Shown here: piece after piece, positions 35,233-43,989 of the stretch | Numbering within the stretch: the stretch's first letter is position 1 | How the letters are laid out: each line of letters opens with the position of its first letter | Source of the DNA: Lachnospiraceae bacterium | GTDB taxonomy: Bacteria > Bacillota > Clostridia > Lachnospirales > Lachnospiraceae | Reading direction: 5' to 3' | Assembly (NCBI GenBank): GCA_017428265.1 | Contig: JAFRRD010000036.1 | Coordinates: 33,224-97,223 of the forward strand | Length of the DNA: 64,000 nt | Program-made: the position numbers and the translations under genes | The notes under the pieces: generated by a model | The model's database searches: none | Told to the model about the DNA's origin: nothing | Seen by the model: the letters and a program-made list of their open reading frames with translations, nothing else

Positions 35233-37146
35233 TTCTTCCCACTTTGCATAAAGCCCTGCCAGTTCGGCGGAGAGTTCGTCTTTTTCCCGGCTGAGTTCGG
35301 TGACCTTTGCGAGGTCCGTGGCGACGCTTTCGTCCGCAAAGAGACTGTCGATCTCGGCCGTCCTCGTTTCAAGCGCCTCGATGCGCTCTTCGGTCTTTCT
35401 GATCTCGTTTTCCCTGCGGCGGCGGATCGTTTCCGCCTCCTTTTTTATTTTGCGTTCCAGCGCAGAGTCGGTAAGTGCTGCGGCGTCGGAAGAAAGGCGC
35501 TCAGCGCCCTTTCCGGCGGCCTGCAGGGCATTTTCGCGCCGTTTCGCCATCTCTTCCAGATGATCGTCGTAATTGCCTGCCGTGGACGTCAGGACACCGT
35601 TCTCAAGCTCCAGGATCCGTGTCGCTACACGATTCAGGAAATAGCGGTCATGGGAGACTGCGAGCACCGTACCGGTATACTGTGAAAGTGCATCTTCCAG
35701 GATCTCGCGCGAGGTGATGTCCAAATGGTTCGTCGGCTCGTCGAGGATCAGAAAGTTGCAGGGGGAAAGGATCAGCTTTGCCAGTGACAGCCTTCCGCGC
35801 TCGCCGCCGGACAGGTCGCCGACCAGTTTGAAGACGTCGTCGCCGGTGAAAAGGAAAGCGGCCAGCGTGCTGCGGATCTCGGTATCCGTCATGCCCGGGT
35901 AAGCAGAACGAACTTCGTCGAACAGGGTCAGACTGTCGTCCAGCAGCTGCTGTTCCTGGTCGTAGTAGCCGACGGTGACTTTGACACCGAGCTTCACGGA
36001 GCCTTCGTCAGGCGCTATGAGACCGTTGATGATCTTCAGGATCGTCGATTTGCCGGTGCCGTTTTCCCCGATCAGGGCGACGTGTTCGCCGCGCTTGATC
36101 CCGGCGGAAAGATGTTCAAAGAGAGGCCTGCCGCCGTAGCTTTTCGAAAGATCGCTGATCTCGAGAACATCGTTCCCGCTCGTTTCATGCGGCCGGAGCG
36201 TGAAAAACATCGCGTCGCGGATCTCATGCGGCTTTTCCAGGCGTTCGATCCTGCCCAGCATTTTTTCACGGCTTTCGGCGCGCTTGATCGATTTTTCGCG
36301 GTTGAAGGACTTCAGCTTCGCGATCACTTCTTCCTGGTGCCGGATCTCCTGCTGCTGGTTTTTCCAGGCCTGCAGCCGCATCGCACGAAGCTGCTGCTTT
36401 TTGGCCGCATAGGCGCTGTAATTGCCGCTGTACATGCTGACGACGCCTTCTTCGACCTCGATGACCTTGGTGACGACGCGGTCCAGGAAATATCGGTCAT
36501 GGGAGACGACGATCACGGCGCCGGGATAATCTTTCAGATAGTTTTCCAGCCAGGCGACCGATGCGATATCCAGGTGGTTCGTCGGCTCGTCGAGCAGGAT
36601 GAGGTCGGGGCGGGAGAGCAGGAGCTTGCCCAGCGCGATCCGGGTCTTTTCGCCGCCGGACAGGACGCCGGCAGGCTTGCCGTATTCGTCTTCGGAAAAG
36701 CCGAGGCCTTTGATGACGCCGGTGATCTCGCTGCGGGCCGCATAGCCGCCGGCTGCTTCGAATTCGTGGGAGAGGCGGCTGTAGCGCTCCATCGCGGACT
36801 CCAGGGCGTCGCCGGAAAGATGCTTCATCTGCTGCTCGAGCGCGCGGAGCTCATCCTCCATGACGAAGATCCCGGCTTTTGCCGATGCGACCTCGTCGTA
36901 GAGGCTGCGCGTCATTTCCAGCCCCTGGTGCTGCGTCAGGTAGCCCATTGTCCTGCCTTTGGTAAAAATGACCTCGCCGCTGTCCGGCGCGAGCTGGCCC
37001 GTGATCAGGTTAAGCAGGGTGGATTTGCCGGCTCCGTTGATCCCGACGACTGCCGCCTTTTCCTTCTCTTCGATATGGAAATAGCCGCCCTTCAGAACCG
37101 GGGCGGCGACAAAGGTCTTCGTGAGTTCGCGGCAGGCGAGCAGCAT
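35221..37146 (-). CDS. ABC-F family ATPase
   Basis: A 641-residue soluble protein with two ABC domains and no membrane segments. Walker A motifs are GINGAGKST (35-43) and GENGTGKST; signatures are LSGGEKTR and LSGGERGR; both Walker B blocks end in LLDEPTNHLD or LILDEPTNHLD. An inter-domain linker rich in Lys and Arg (about 240-315) and a C-terminal coiled coil (about 545-641) are as in Uup/YdiF-like members. ABC-F proteins act on stalled ribosomes, and some give antibiotic resistance. The linker is ordinary in length, so resistance is not suggested. AAGGAGG precedes the ATG at 37146. Confidence 0.93.
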   Translation of the reverse strand: MLLACRELTKTFVAAPVLKGGYFHIEEKEKAAVVGINGAGKSTLLNLITGQLAPDSGEVIFTKGRTMGYLTQHQGLEMTRSLYDEVASAKAGIFVMEDELRALEQQMKHLSGDALESAMERYSRLSHEFEAAGGYAARSEITGVIKGLGFSEDEYGKPAGVLSGGEKTRIALGKLLLSRPDLILLDEPTNHLDIASVAWLENYLKDYPGAVIVVSHDRYFLDRVVTKVIEVEEGVVSMYSGNYSAYAAKKQQLRAMRLQAWKNQQQEIRHQEEVIAKLKSFNREKSIKRAESREKMLGRIERLEKPHEIRDAMFFTLRPHETSGNDVLEISDLSKSYGGRPLFEHLSAGIKRGEHVALIGENGTGKSTILKIINGLIAPDEGSVKLGVKVTVGYYDQEQQLLDDSLTLFDEVRSAYPGMTDTEIRSTLAAFLFTGDDVFKLVGDLSGGERGRLSLAKLILSPCNFLILDEPTNHLDITSREILEDALSQYTGTVLAVSHDRYFLNRVATRILELENGVLTSTAGNYDDHLEEMAKRRENALQAAGKGAERLSSDAAALTDSALERKIKKEAETIRRRRENEIRKTEERIEALETRTAEIDSLFADESVATDLAKVTELSREKDELSAELAGLYAKWEELTL

Positions 37147-37174
37147 GAGAAGCCTCCTTTTGATCAGCGATGCT

Positions 37175-37203
37175 ACTATAATCCAAAACATGGGAAAAGG
37201 CAA
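37175..37203 (-). promoter_or_regulatory. promoter of the ABC-F gene
   Basis: Minus-strand TTGCCT (37198-37203), 17 bases, TATAGT (37175-37180). Confidence 0.68.
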
Positions 37204-37249
37204 GATGCAGACGGCGCATCCGGGGCCGCGGACCTGTCCGGATGATACA

Positions 37250-37267
37250 TTGTGAAAGTCTTGACAG
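37250..37267. promoter_or_regulatory. possible Rex operator
   Basis: TTGTGAA-AGTC-TTGACAG. The left half is a perfect Rex half-site (TTGTGAA-N4-TTCACAA); the right half matches at 5 of 7 positions and includes the -35 hexamer of the rex promoter. Confidence 0.45.
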
Positions 37268-37289
37268 AGTTTTTTGCCGGGCATATAAT
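37261..37289 (+). promoter_or_regulatory. promoter of rex-alr-yebC
   Basis: TTGACA (37261-37266), 17 bases, TATAAT (37284-37289): a full consensus promoter. Confidence 0.9.
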
Positions 37290-37318
37290 ATGGATAACTC
37301 TGAAAGGATGGGGTGGAA

Positions 37319-37945
37319 ATGGAAAATCGCGCGATCTCACAGGCCGTGATCAAACGTCTTCCGCGCTACATGCGCTTTCTGACAGAACTCCGGGCAGAGG
37401 GTGTTGAGAGGATCTCTTCGCAGGAACTGTCGGAACTGATGAAGGTGACGGCATCCCAAATCAGACAGGATCTGAACCTCTTCGGAGGCTTCGGACAGCA
37501 GGGCTACGGCTACAACGTCGGCAAACTGATCCGTGAGATCGGAACCATCCTGGGCCTTGACCAGTCGCATGACATCATCGTGATCGGCGCCGGGAACCTC
37601 GGACGTGCCCTTGCGGGCTATGCCAATTTCGAGAACCGGGGCCTGTTTATCCGTGCGCTTTTTGACATCGCACCGGAAAAAACGGTCAGCAGCGTCCGCG
37701 GTCTTCCGGTCTATTCCATGGACTGTCTTCCTGAGTACCTGAAGACTAACCGCGTGGACATTGCCGTGCTGACGATCCCGAAAACTGCCGCCCTATCCGT
37801 CGCACAGACGCTTTACGACGGCGGCGTGAGAGGCTTCTGGAACTTTGCCCACCTGGATCTTGCCCTGCCGAACGACGCCTGCGTGGAAAACGTCCACCTG
37901 TCCGATAGTCTGATGCAGCTGACCTACCGTCTGAAACATAAGTAA
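37319..37945 (+). CDS. rex: redox-sensing transcriptional repressor Rex
   Basis: A 208-residue dimeric repressor that senses the NADH/NAD+ ratio. The N-terminal winged helix (about 1-75) has ISQAVIKRLPRY and TASQIRQDLNLFGGFG, typical DNA-contact blocks. The Rossmann domain has GAGNLGRALAGY and an acidic residue (FDIAP) at the end of the second strand for NAD(H). High NADH releases it from DNA, switching on fermentation genes. The ATG at 37319 is preferred to GTG at 37313 by spacing to AAAGGA. It heads a run rex-alr-yebC, and a degenerate Rex site overlaps its own promoter. Confidence 0.96.
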   Translation: MENRAISQAVIKRLPRYMRFLTELRAEGVERISSQELSELMKVTASQIRQDLNLFGGFGQQGYGYNVGKLIREIGTILGLDQSHDIIVIGAGNLGRALAGYANFENRGLFIRALFDIAPEKTVSSVRGLPVYSMDCLPEYLKTNRVDIAVLTIPKTAALSVAQTLYDGGVRGFWNFAHLDLALPNDACVENVHLSDSLMQLTYRLKHK

Positions 37946-37957
37946 AAGGAAGCGTTT

Positions 37958-39097
37958 ATGAGATATCTGCAGCGCATTCATATGAATGTGTACCTGAATG
38001 AAATACGGTATAATCTGCGAACCATCATGGAACAGCTTGCTCCGGGAACGAAACTGTGCATGGTCATGAAAGCCGACGGCTACGGCCTCGGCGCTGAAGA
38101 TGTGGCGCGCGCGGTTGATGATCTGGCTGATTTTTATGCGGTGTCGACCTCTCTGGAAGCCATGCAGCTGCGAGCAGCCGGCCTTTCCAAGCCGATCCTG
38201 ATCCTCGGTTATACCTGGCCGGAGGATTACGAGGAAATGATCCGGATGAACGTGCGGATCAACCTGTTCAGCGAGGAAGACGCCCTGCTGCTCAGTTCCG
38301 TTGCAGAAAGCCTGGGGAAGAAGGCAAAAGTGCATTTCTCGCTGGATACCGGTATGAGCCGCCTGGGCTTTCCGGCGACGGAAGAGTCAGCCGATACCAT
38401 GGTGCGGATCAGCTGCCTGCCCGGCATCGAAGCGGAAGGCCTGTTCACGCATTTTGCGAAAGCGGACGATCCCGACCTCGGCGACGCCCGGAAACAGTTC
38501 ATCATCTTCAGTGATTTCATCGTGACACTGAAGGGGAAGGGACTGGAACTGCCGATCTGTCATGCAGCCAACAGCGCCGCCTCGATGGTCATGCGGGACA
38601 CTTCCCTCAACATGGTGCGCCTCGGTATTGCGGCCTACGGCATTTACCCTTCCGAGACGATGCTGCGGCCGGTCGTCCTGCACCCGGTCATGGAACTGAA
38701 AAGCCGGGTAAGCTGCATCAGGGATATTCCCGCAGGGACCGGCGTCAGCTACGGTTATGCCTACGTGGCGCCTTTGCCAAGACGGATCGCGACGATCCCT
38801 GCCGGCTATGCGGACGGCTACAGCCGCCTGCTTTCCGACGTCGGCGATGTGCTGATCCGCGGCAGACGGGCACCGATCCGCGGCCGGGTCTGTATGGACC
38901 AGATGATGGTCGACGTCACGGACATCCCGGATGCTGCCGTGGGGGATGAGGTGACGCTGATCGGCCGCGACGGCAGCGAAGAGATCACCGTGCAGGAACT
39001 GCAGGACAGGACAGGCATCCTGACCTATGAGATCATCTGCGGGCTGTCCCGCCGGCGCGTTCCGAAGATCTATTACAACGAAACGACGAAACAATAA
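37958..39097 (+). CDS. alr: alanine racemase
   Basis: A 379-residue PLP enzyme that interconverts L- and D-alanine for peptidoglycan. The PLP lysine is K38 in MVMKADGYGLG. The catalytic tyrosine lies in GVSYGYAY at the start of the C-terminal beta domain, and RLGIAAYGIYPS is the usual substrate-side block. The first eight residues may be dispensable, but the ATG at 37958 has AAGGAAG at good distance. It starts 12 bases after rex. Control with rex would link cell-wall precursor supply to redox state, but simple cotranscription is a sufficient explanation. Confidence 0.95.
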   Translation: MRYLQRIHMNVYLNEIRYNLRTIMEQLAPGTKLCMVMKADGYGLGAEDVARAVDDLADFYAVSTSLEAMQLRAAGLSKPILILGYTWPEDYEEMIRMNVRINLFSEEDALLLSSVAESLGKKAKVHFSLDTGMSRLGFPATEESADTMVRISCLPGIEAEGLFTHFAKADDPDLGDARKQFIIFSDFIVTLKGKGLELPICHAANSAASMVMRDTSLNMVRLGIAAYGIYPSETMLRPVVLHPVMELKSRVSCIRDIPAGTGVSYGYAYVAPLPRRIATIPAGYADGYSRLLSDVGDVLIRGRRAPIRGRVCMDQMMVDVTDIPDAAVGDEVTLIGRDGSEEITVQELQDRTGILTYEIICGLSRRRVPKIYYNETTKQ

Positions 39098-39112
39098 GGA
39101 GGAGAGAAGACT

Positions 39113-39841
39113 ATGTCAGGTCATTCCAAATTTTCAAATATCAAGCATAAAAAAGAGAAAAACGACGCCGCAAAAGGCAAGATCTTTACCCGCTTCGGCC
39201 GCGAGATCGCGGTAGCCGTCAAGGAGGGCGGTCCCGATCCGAACAACAACAGCAAACTGGCGACGCTGATCGCGAAGGCGAAGGCCAACAACATGCCGAA
39301 CGATACCATCGACCGCAGCATCAAGAAGGCGGCCGGCGAAGGCAATACCGCGCAGTACGTGCGGGCGACCTACGAGGGCTACGGCCCGAAGGGCACGGCC
39401 ATCATCGTCGAGACACTGACGGACAACAAGAACCGCACGGCTTCGAACGTACGCAATGCCTTTACCAAAGGCCAGGGCAGCGTCGGCACGCAGGGCTGCG
39501 TGTCCTTCATGTTCGACGAGAAGGGGCTGATCGTCATCGACAAGGAAGATCTCGAGATGGACGCGGACGATCTGATGATGCTGGCGATCGATGCCGGCGC
39601 TGAAGATTTCAGCGACGAGGAGGATTCCTACGAGATCATCACGGCGCCGGAGGATTTCGACGCGGTGCTGCAGGAGATCCAGAAGAACGAACTGCCGATC
39701 ATTTCCGCCGACGTGACGATGATCCCGCAGACCTGGGTCGAACTGACCGACGAAGCCGATATCAAGAACATTAACCGCATCTTGGATTTCCTGGACGATG
39801 ACGACGACGTCCAGAACGTGTATCATAATTGGGACGAGTAA
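39113..39841 (+). CDS. yebC: YebC/PmpR family regulatory protein
   Basis: A 242-residue protein with the strict opening MSGHSKFSNIKHKKEKND and the KANNMPNDTIDRSIKKAAG block. YebC proteins were described as DNA-binding regulators, and more recent work ties some of them to translation of proline-rich stretches. The proline- and threonine-rich surface proteins of this window would be natural clients, but that is speculation. A perfect AAGGAGG site lies before the ATG. It is the last gene of the rex-alr-yebC run, ending 80 bases before a terminator. Confidence 0.95.
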   Translation: MSGHSKFSNIKHKKEKNDAAKGKIFTRFGREIAVAVKEGGPDPNNNSKLATLIAKAKANNMPNDTIDRSIKKAAGEGNTAQYVRATYEGYGPKGTAIIVETLTDNKNRTASNVRNAFTKGQGSVGTQGCVSFMFDEKGLIVIDKEDLEMDADDLMMLAIDAGAEDFSDEEDSYEIITAPEDFDAVLQEIQKNELPIISADVTMIPQTWVELTDEADIKNINRILDFLDDDDDVQNVYHNWDE

Positions 39842-39920
39842 ATGTTGAAGTCCGCGACCGGCGAGTCGAAGGCGAAGACAGAGCGGTTAACGACGATCGC
39901 GTGTCATAGGAATACTGATC

Positions 39921-39945
39921 AAGCCGCCTTATAGGCGGCTTTTTC
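39921..39945 (+). terminator. terminator after yebC
   Basis: A 9-bp stem (39921-39929 with 39933-39941), 3-base loop, followed by TTTTTCT. Confidence 0.88.
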
Positions 39946-39973
39946 TATTATTTATAGAATTTTTATATTTTGC

Positions 39974-40002
39974 TTGAATTTTCCGCCTTTGAGTGCTACT
40001 GT
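39974..40002 (+). promoter_or_regulatory. promoter of the DUF819 gene
   Basis: TTGAAT (39974-39979), 17 bases, TACTGT (39997-40002), about 50 bases before the start. Confidence 0.6.
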
Positions 40003-40052
40003 CTTTATAGACATATGTCCGTCAAAAAAAACCTGCAAAAGGAGGAATATTT

Positions 40053-41237
40053 ATGATTCAGGACGGCTTTATGTATTTTGCAGTACTGGTTCTGGCTGCC
40101 GGCCTTCTTGTCGGCGCCCAGAAACTGACCAAGTGGAAATTCTTTGAATATGTTCCGCCGGTAGTGCTGCTCTACCTCTTTGGGATGCTCGGCTGCACCT
40201 TCAAATTCTGGGACACCGGTGCCACGAAGGCGGCCTACAGCGCCCTGCGCAACCCGATCCTGTACGCGATGATCTTCGTCATGCTGCTGCGCTGCGACAT
40301 CCGTCAGATCCTGAAACTCGGCCCGAAGATGCTGCTTGGCTTCTTCACCGCCACCATCACCATTGCCGCCGGCTTCTTCATCACCTACGCGGCCATGCAT
40401 CCGCTGCTCGGCGAAGGTGCCTGGCGCGGACTCGGCGCCCTCTGCGGCAGCTGGATGGGCGGTTCCGGCAACCTGGTAGCCGTTGCAGATGCCCTGCAGG
40501 CCACGGAGGCCCAGTTGGCAGGCGCATCGATCGTCGACTCGATCGACTACTCGATCTGGGTCATGTTCCTGCTCTGGGCGATCAACCTGGCACCGAAGTT
40601 CAACAAATGGGTCAAAGCGAACACCAAGACCCTCGACGAAGTTTCTTCCCGTCTGGACAAGGAATTCGAGGCCACGAAGGACAAAAAGATCGACTTCCCG
40701 TCCCTTATCTTCCTGCTTGGCCTGGCCCTATTCATGTCGGCCATCTGCACGCAGCTGGGCACCATCCTGCGCGATGCTTCGCCTTCCTGGCTGCAGGTCT
40801 TCGACGTGGCGACCTACCGCATCGTCCTGATCTCCATCATCGGCCTGATCCTCGCCATGACGCCCATCGGCAAGATCGCCGGCTCCACCGAACTGTCCAA
40901 CATCATGCTGTACATGGTCATCGGCCTGATCGCTTCCCGTGCCTCCTTCATCGAACTGTTCGAACAGGGCATGGCGTGGTGGATCCTTGCCGGCTTCGCC
41001 ATCCTGATCATCCACGGCGTGCTGATGCTCGGCGCGGCCAAACTCATCAAGCTGGATATGTTCACCTGCGGCGTTGCCTCGCTCGCCAACATCGGCGGCA
41101 CGGCATCCGCACCGATCCTGGCTGCTTCCTACAGCGGCTCGCTGGTCTCCGTCGGCGTCCTGATGGCTCTGATGGGCTACGTGGTCGGTACTTTCGGCGG
41201 CATCGGTGTCGGTTACCTGATGTCGATATTCGGTTAA
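40053..41237 (+). CDS. DUF819 family membrane protein
   Basis: A 394-residue protein with about eleven membrane helices and the family-typical LCGSWMGGSGNLVAVADAL re-entrant-like stretch and GVASLANIGGTASAPILA near the end. The two halves with similar Gly-rich loops suggest an inverted-repeat carrier fold. DUF819 (YjcL) has no proven substrate. AAAGGAGG precedes the ATG. The codons are strongly biased (C-ending), which suggests high expression. It is followed after 70 bases by a membrane dipeptidase gene, which hints at import or export of a dipeptide or its product. Confidence 0.9.
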   Translation: MIQDGFMYFAVLVLAAGLLVGAQKLTKWKFFEYVPPVVLLYLFGMLGCTFKFWDTGATKAAYSALRNPILYAMIFVMLLRCDIRQILKLGPKMLLGFFTATITIAAGFFITYAAMHPLLGEGAWRGLGALCGSWMGGSGNLVAVADALQATEAQLAGASIVDSIDYSIWVMFLLWAINLAPKFNKWVKANTKTLDEVSSRLDKEFEATKDKKIDFPSLIFLLGLALFMSAICTQLGTILRDASPSWLQVFDVATYRIVLISIIGLILAMTPIGKIAGSTELSNIMLYMVIGLIASRASFIELFEQGMAWWILAGFAILIIHGVLMLGAAKLIKLDMFTCGVASLANIGGTASAPILAASYSGSLVSVGVLMALMGYVVGTFGGIGVGYLMSIFG

Positions 41238-41253
41238 ACCAATTTTACCAAAT

Positions 41254-41286
41254 GAAGGGAGGAGGGGCCCTGCTCCCCCTCCTTTC
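41254..41286 (+). repeat. GC-rich stem-loop between DUF819 and dipeptidase genes
   Basis: Arms 41254-41268 and 41272-41286 form a 15-position stem with one mismatch and two G-U pairs, 3-base loop, no T-run. It lies just above the dipeptidase ribosome site and may cut or stabilise the message, giving different levels of the two proteins. Confidence 0.6.
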
Positions 41287-41306
41287 GCTTTCGGAAAGGA
41301 GATTAT

Positions 41307-42254
41307 ATGCTTCCCCATGCATTGATCGATCTTCACTGTGACACCCTGACCGAGTGGAAATATACCTCCACCGGCAATCCCGATACCCTGGACGATCCGA
41401 AACGCGTCCTTCAGCTGTCCACGATCCCGAAGGAGGTCCGCTGGGCGCAGTTCTATGCGGTCTTCATTCCCGACGAAGAGCGCGGACAGGACGCGATCGG
41501 CTACTATGAATACAACCGCGACAACTTCCTTCGCCAGATGGATAAATTCTCCGACCGCGTGGCCCGCTGCGTGACGCCTCAGGATATGGAAAATGCCTGG
41601 GTTGCCGGCAAAACGGCGGCTTTCCTTACGATCGAGAACGGCTCCGCCCTTGCCGGTGACCTGTCCCGTGTGGCGAAGCTGCGTGCCGACGGCGTTCGCT
41701 GCATGACCCTTGTCTGGAACGGTGAGAACGAGATCGCTTCCGGCCACACCACGGACCACGGCTTCTCGGATTTCGGCCGCGAGGTCGTTCCCGAGATGGA
41801 GAAGGAAGGGATCCTCGTGGACGTCGCCCACCTGAACGACCGCGGTTTCGAAGATCTTTTCGGCATCGTGAAAAAGCCGTTCACGGCAACGCATTCCAAC
41901 GCCCGCGCAGTCTGTTCGCACAAACGCAACCTTACCGACGACATGATCCGTGAGATGGTAAAAAGAGACTGTCTGATCGGCCTGAATTACTTCGTGAAAT
42001 TCCTGGTCGACGACGGCAATGTTACCGGTCCGGAGGATCTGCTGCGCCATGTGGAGCATTTCTTCAAGCTCGGTGCGGAGAAAAATCTGGCGCTCGGCTC
42101 GGACTTTGACGGCGCGGCGCTGCCCGATTATCTCAATACGCCCTTCAAGGCGGCTTCGCTCTACGGCTTCTTCCGGGAACACGGCCTCAGCGAAGAGGAA
42201 GCGGAAGGCATCATGTACAAAAACGCCCTGCGCTTCTTCAGGGAAAACCTGTAA
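41307..42254 (+). CDS. membrane dipeptidase (M19 family)
   Basis: A 315-residue zinc dipeptidase of the renal dipeptidase family (PF01244), without a signal peptide, so cytosolic here. Metal ligands are seen in IDLHCDTL (His-x-Asp), E in LTIENG, the His of VDVAHLND and THSNARAVCSHKRNL. LGSDFDGA holds the catalytic-site Asp. Members cleave dipeptides including those with a D-residue at the C-terminus. AAAGGAG precedes the ATG. Location after DUF819 suggests that the two act on the same dipeptide. A strong terminator ends the pair. Confidence 0.92.
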   Translation: MLPHALIDLHCDTLTEWKYTSTGNPDTLDDPKRVLQLSTIPKEVRWAQFYAVFIPDEERGQDAIGYYEYNRDNFLRQMDKFSDRVARCVTPQDMENAWVAGKTAAFLTIENGSALAGDLSRVAKLRADGVRCMTLVWNGENEIASGHTTDHGFSDFGREVVPEMEKEGILVDVAHLNDRGFEDLFGIVKKPFTATHSNARAVCSHKRNLTDDMIREMVKRDCLIGLNYFVKFLVDDGNVTGPEDLLRHVEHFFKLGAEKNLALGSDFDGAALPDYLNTPFKAASLYGFFREHGLSEEEAEGIMYKNALRFFRENL

Positions 42255-42311
42255 GAACACGGATGCGGAACGGCCGGCCTGCCGCCGGAATTTTCGTTAA
42301 AAAACAGCAAA

Positions 42312-42354
42312 AAAAGAGGGATGCGTGAGCTTTGACAGCCCGCATCCCTCTTTT
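42312..42354. terminator. bidirectional terminator
   Basis: A 14-bp perfect stem (42312-42325 with 42341-42354) with A- and T-tracts, between convergent dipeptidase and glgA genes. Confidence 0.9.
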
Positions 42355-42372
42355 CGATTTCGGAGGAATGTT

Positions 42373-43818
42373 TTATTCCCCGATCATCTCATCGTACATT
42401 TCCTCATAGACTTTCGCGGATGCCGCCCAGGAGAAATCCTGATCCATGGCACGGCGCTGCAGCTTGGCATAGCCCTTCCGGTTTTCGTAATAGGTCTTCA
42501 GTGCGCTGCGCAGGATGTCCAGAAGGACGGCGCTGTCGTAGAAGAGGAAGGAGAAGCCGGTGCCTTCGCCGGTGTACTGATTGTACGGAATGACTGTATC
42601 CTTCAGCCCGCCGGTCTCGCGGACGATGGGCAGAGAGCCGTAGCGCAGGGCGATCAGCTGCGACAGCCCGCAGGGCTCGAAGCGGGACGGCATCAGAAAA
42701 GCGTCGCTCGCTGCGTAGATCTGGTGGGAGATCTCTTCGGAATAGGTGAAATTCGCGCTGAGGCGGCCGGGATAGGCCTGCGCCGCGGAGCGGAAGACAT
42801 TTTCATAATGGGCTTCGCCGGTGCCGAGGACCACGAGCTGCACGCGGCTTGCCATGAGTTCGGGCAGGACACGGGAGATCAGTTCCATGCCTTTCTGCTC
42901 GGTCAGACGGGACACGATGCCCATCATCATGACGCTGTCATCCTGTTCCAGCCCGAGCTTTTTCTGCAGGGAGAGCTTGTTCTTCGTCTTGCCGGTCAGC
43001 ATCGTGCGGCGCGTGTAGCGGTGCGGGATCAGGCTGTCCGTGGCCGGATCAAAGACCACGTCGTCGATCCCGTTGACGATGCCGCGGAATTCGTGCCAGC
43101 GGGCACGGAAGATGCCGTCCAGGCCTTCGCCGTATTCCGGTGTCTTGATCTCTTCCGCGTAGGTCTCGCTGACCGTTGTGATCTTATCGGCGTAGACAAG
43201 GCCGCCCTTGAGCATGTTGCCGTCCTCGTAGGTCAGCAGCTTGTCGATCGTAAACAGTTCAATGGGCAGACCGGAGATCTGACTCATGACCTTTGCATTG
43301 AAAAGTCCCTGGAATTTCAGGTTATGGACCGTCATGATGCTCTTGATGCCCTGATAGAAGGGATCAGCGGCGAATTCGGTCTTCAGATAGACCGGGATGA
43401 GGCCCGTGTGCCAGTCATTACAGTGGATGATGTCCGGCCGGAAGCCGAGGGAAGGCAGGACGCTCAGCACCGCCTTGCAGAAGAAGCAGAATTTTTCGAT
43501 GTCGTAATAGTAATCGGTGTACGGATAACTTCCGCCGAAGTATTCCTCGTTGTCAATGAAATCGTAGATGACACTGTCACGGACCAGCTCCTTCACACCC
43601 ACATAGCGGTCGCGGCCGTTGAAGAAGGACTGGAAATAACAGACCGTTTTCATCTCGCTGCGGTACTGTTCGGGGATGATGGTATAAGCGGGGATCATGA
43701 CACGGACTTCAAACTTTTCGCGGTCCAGGACAGCGGGAAGAGAGCCGATGACGTCCGCGAGACCGCCGGTCTTGATGAAGGGAACACATTCGGATGCAGT
43801 GAAAAGGATCTTTTTCAT
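42373..43818 (-). CDS. glgA: glycogen synthase (ADP-glucose type)
   Basis: A 481-residue GT5 glucosyltransferase. K16-T-G-G-L binds ADP-glucose, and the C-terminal half has the retaining GT-B blocks (GIVSRLTEQKG, then MPSRFEPCGLSQLIALRYG). It elongates alpha-1,4-glucan chains. The ATG at 43818 is chosen because AAAGGTGG lies 5 bases before it; a GTG at 43827 falls inside that site. No glgC, glgB or glgP is in the window. It is divergent from the pullulanase gene, so synthesis and debranching of alpha-glucan share a control region. Confidence 0.95.
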   Translation of the reverse strand: MKKILFTASECVPFIKTGGLADVIGSLPAVLDREKFEVRVMIPAYTIIPEQYRSEMKTVCYFQSFFNGRDRYVGVKELVRDSVIYDFIDNEEYFGGSYPYTDYYYDIEKFCFFCKAVLSVLPSLGFRPDIIHCNDWHTGLIPVYLKTEFAADPFYQGIKSIMTVHNLKFQGLFNAKVMSQISGLPIELFTIDKLLTYEDGNMLKGGLVYADKITTVSETYAEEIKTPEYGEGLDGIFRARWHEFRGIVNGIDDVVFDPATDSLIPHRYTRRTMLTGKTKNKLSLQKKLGLEQDDSVMMMGIVSRLTEQKGMELISRVLPELMASRVQLVVLGTGEAHYENVFRSAAQAYPGRLSANFTYSEEISHQIYAASDAFLMPSRFEPCGLSQLIALRYGSLPIVRETGGLKDTVIPYNQYTGEGTGFSFLFYDSAVLLDILRSALKTYYENRKGYAKLQRRAMDQDFSWAASAKVYEEMYDEMIGE

Positions 43819-43845
43819 GGCAGCCACCTTTCAGTTGATGTCTAT

Positions 43846-43874
43846 ATCATACTATAACAGGCCGCCTGCCGCAA
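43846..43874 (-). promoter_or_regulatory. promoter of glgA
   Basis: Minus-strand TTGCGG (43869-43874), 17 bases, TATGAT (43846-43851). Confidence 0.62.
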
Positions 43875-43905
43875 GCGCTTTCGACTGAAGCGGCTTCCTT
43901 ATCGG

Positions 43906-43934
43906 TTGACCTTTTTCCGTCAGCGTTTTATAAT
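43906..43934 (+). promoter_or_regulatory. promoter of the pullulanase gene
   Basis: TTGACC (43906-43911), 17 bases, TATAAT (43929-43934). It lies 31 bases from the divergent glgA -35, so one regulator could control both. Confidence 0.82.
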
Positions 43935-43989
43935 AACTCCATCGTGATGCTCCCGCGGCAAAAAGGGGCTGAATTGTGAGGAAAAATCG

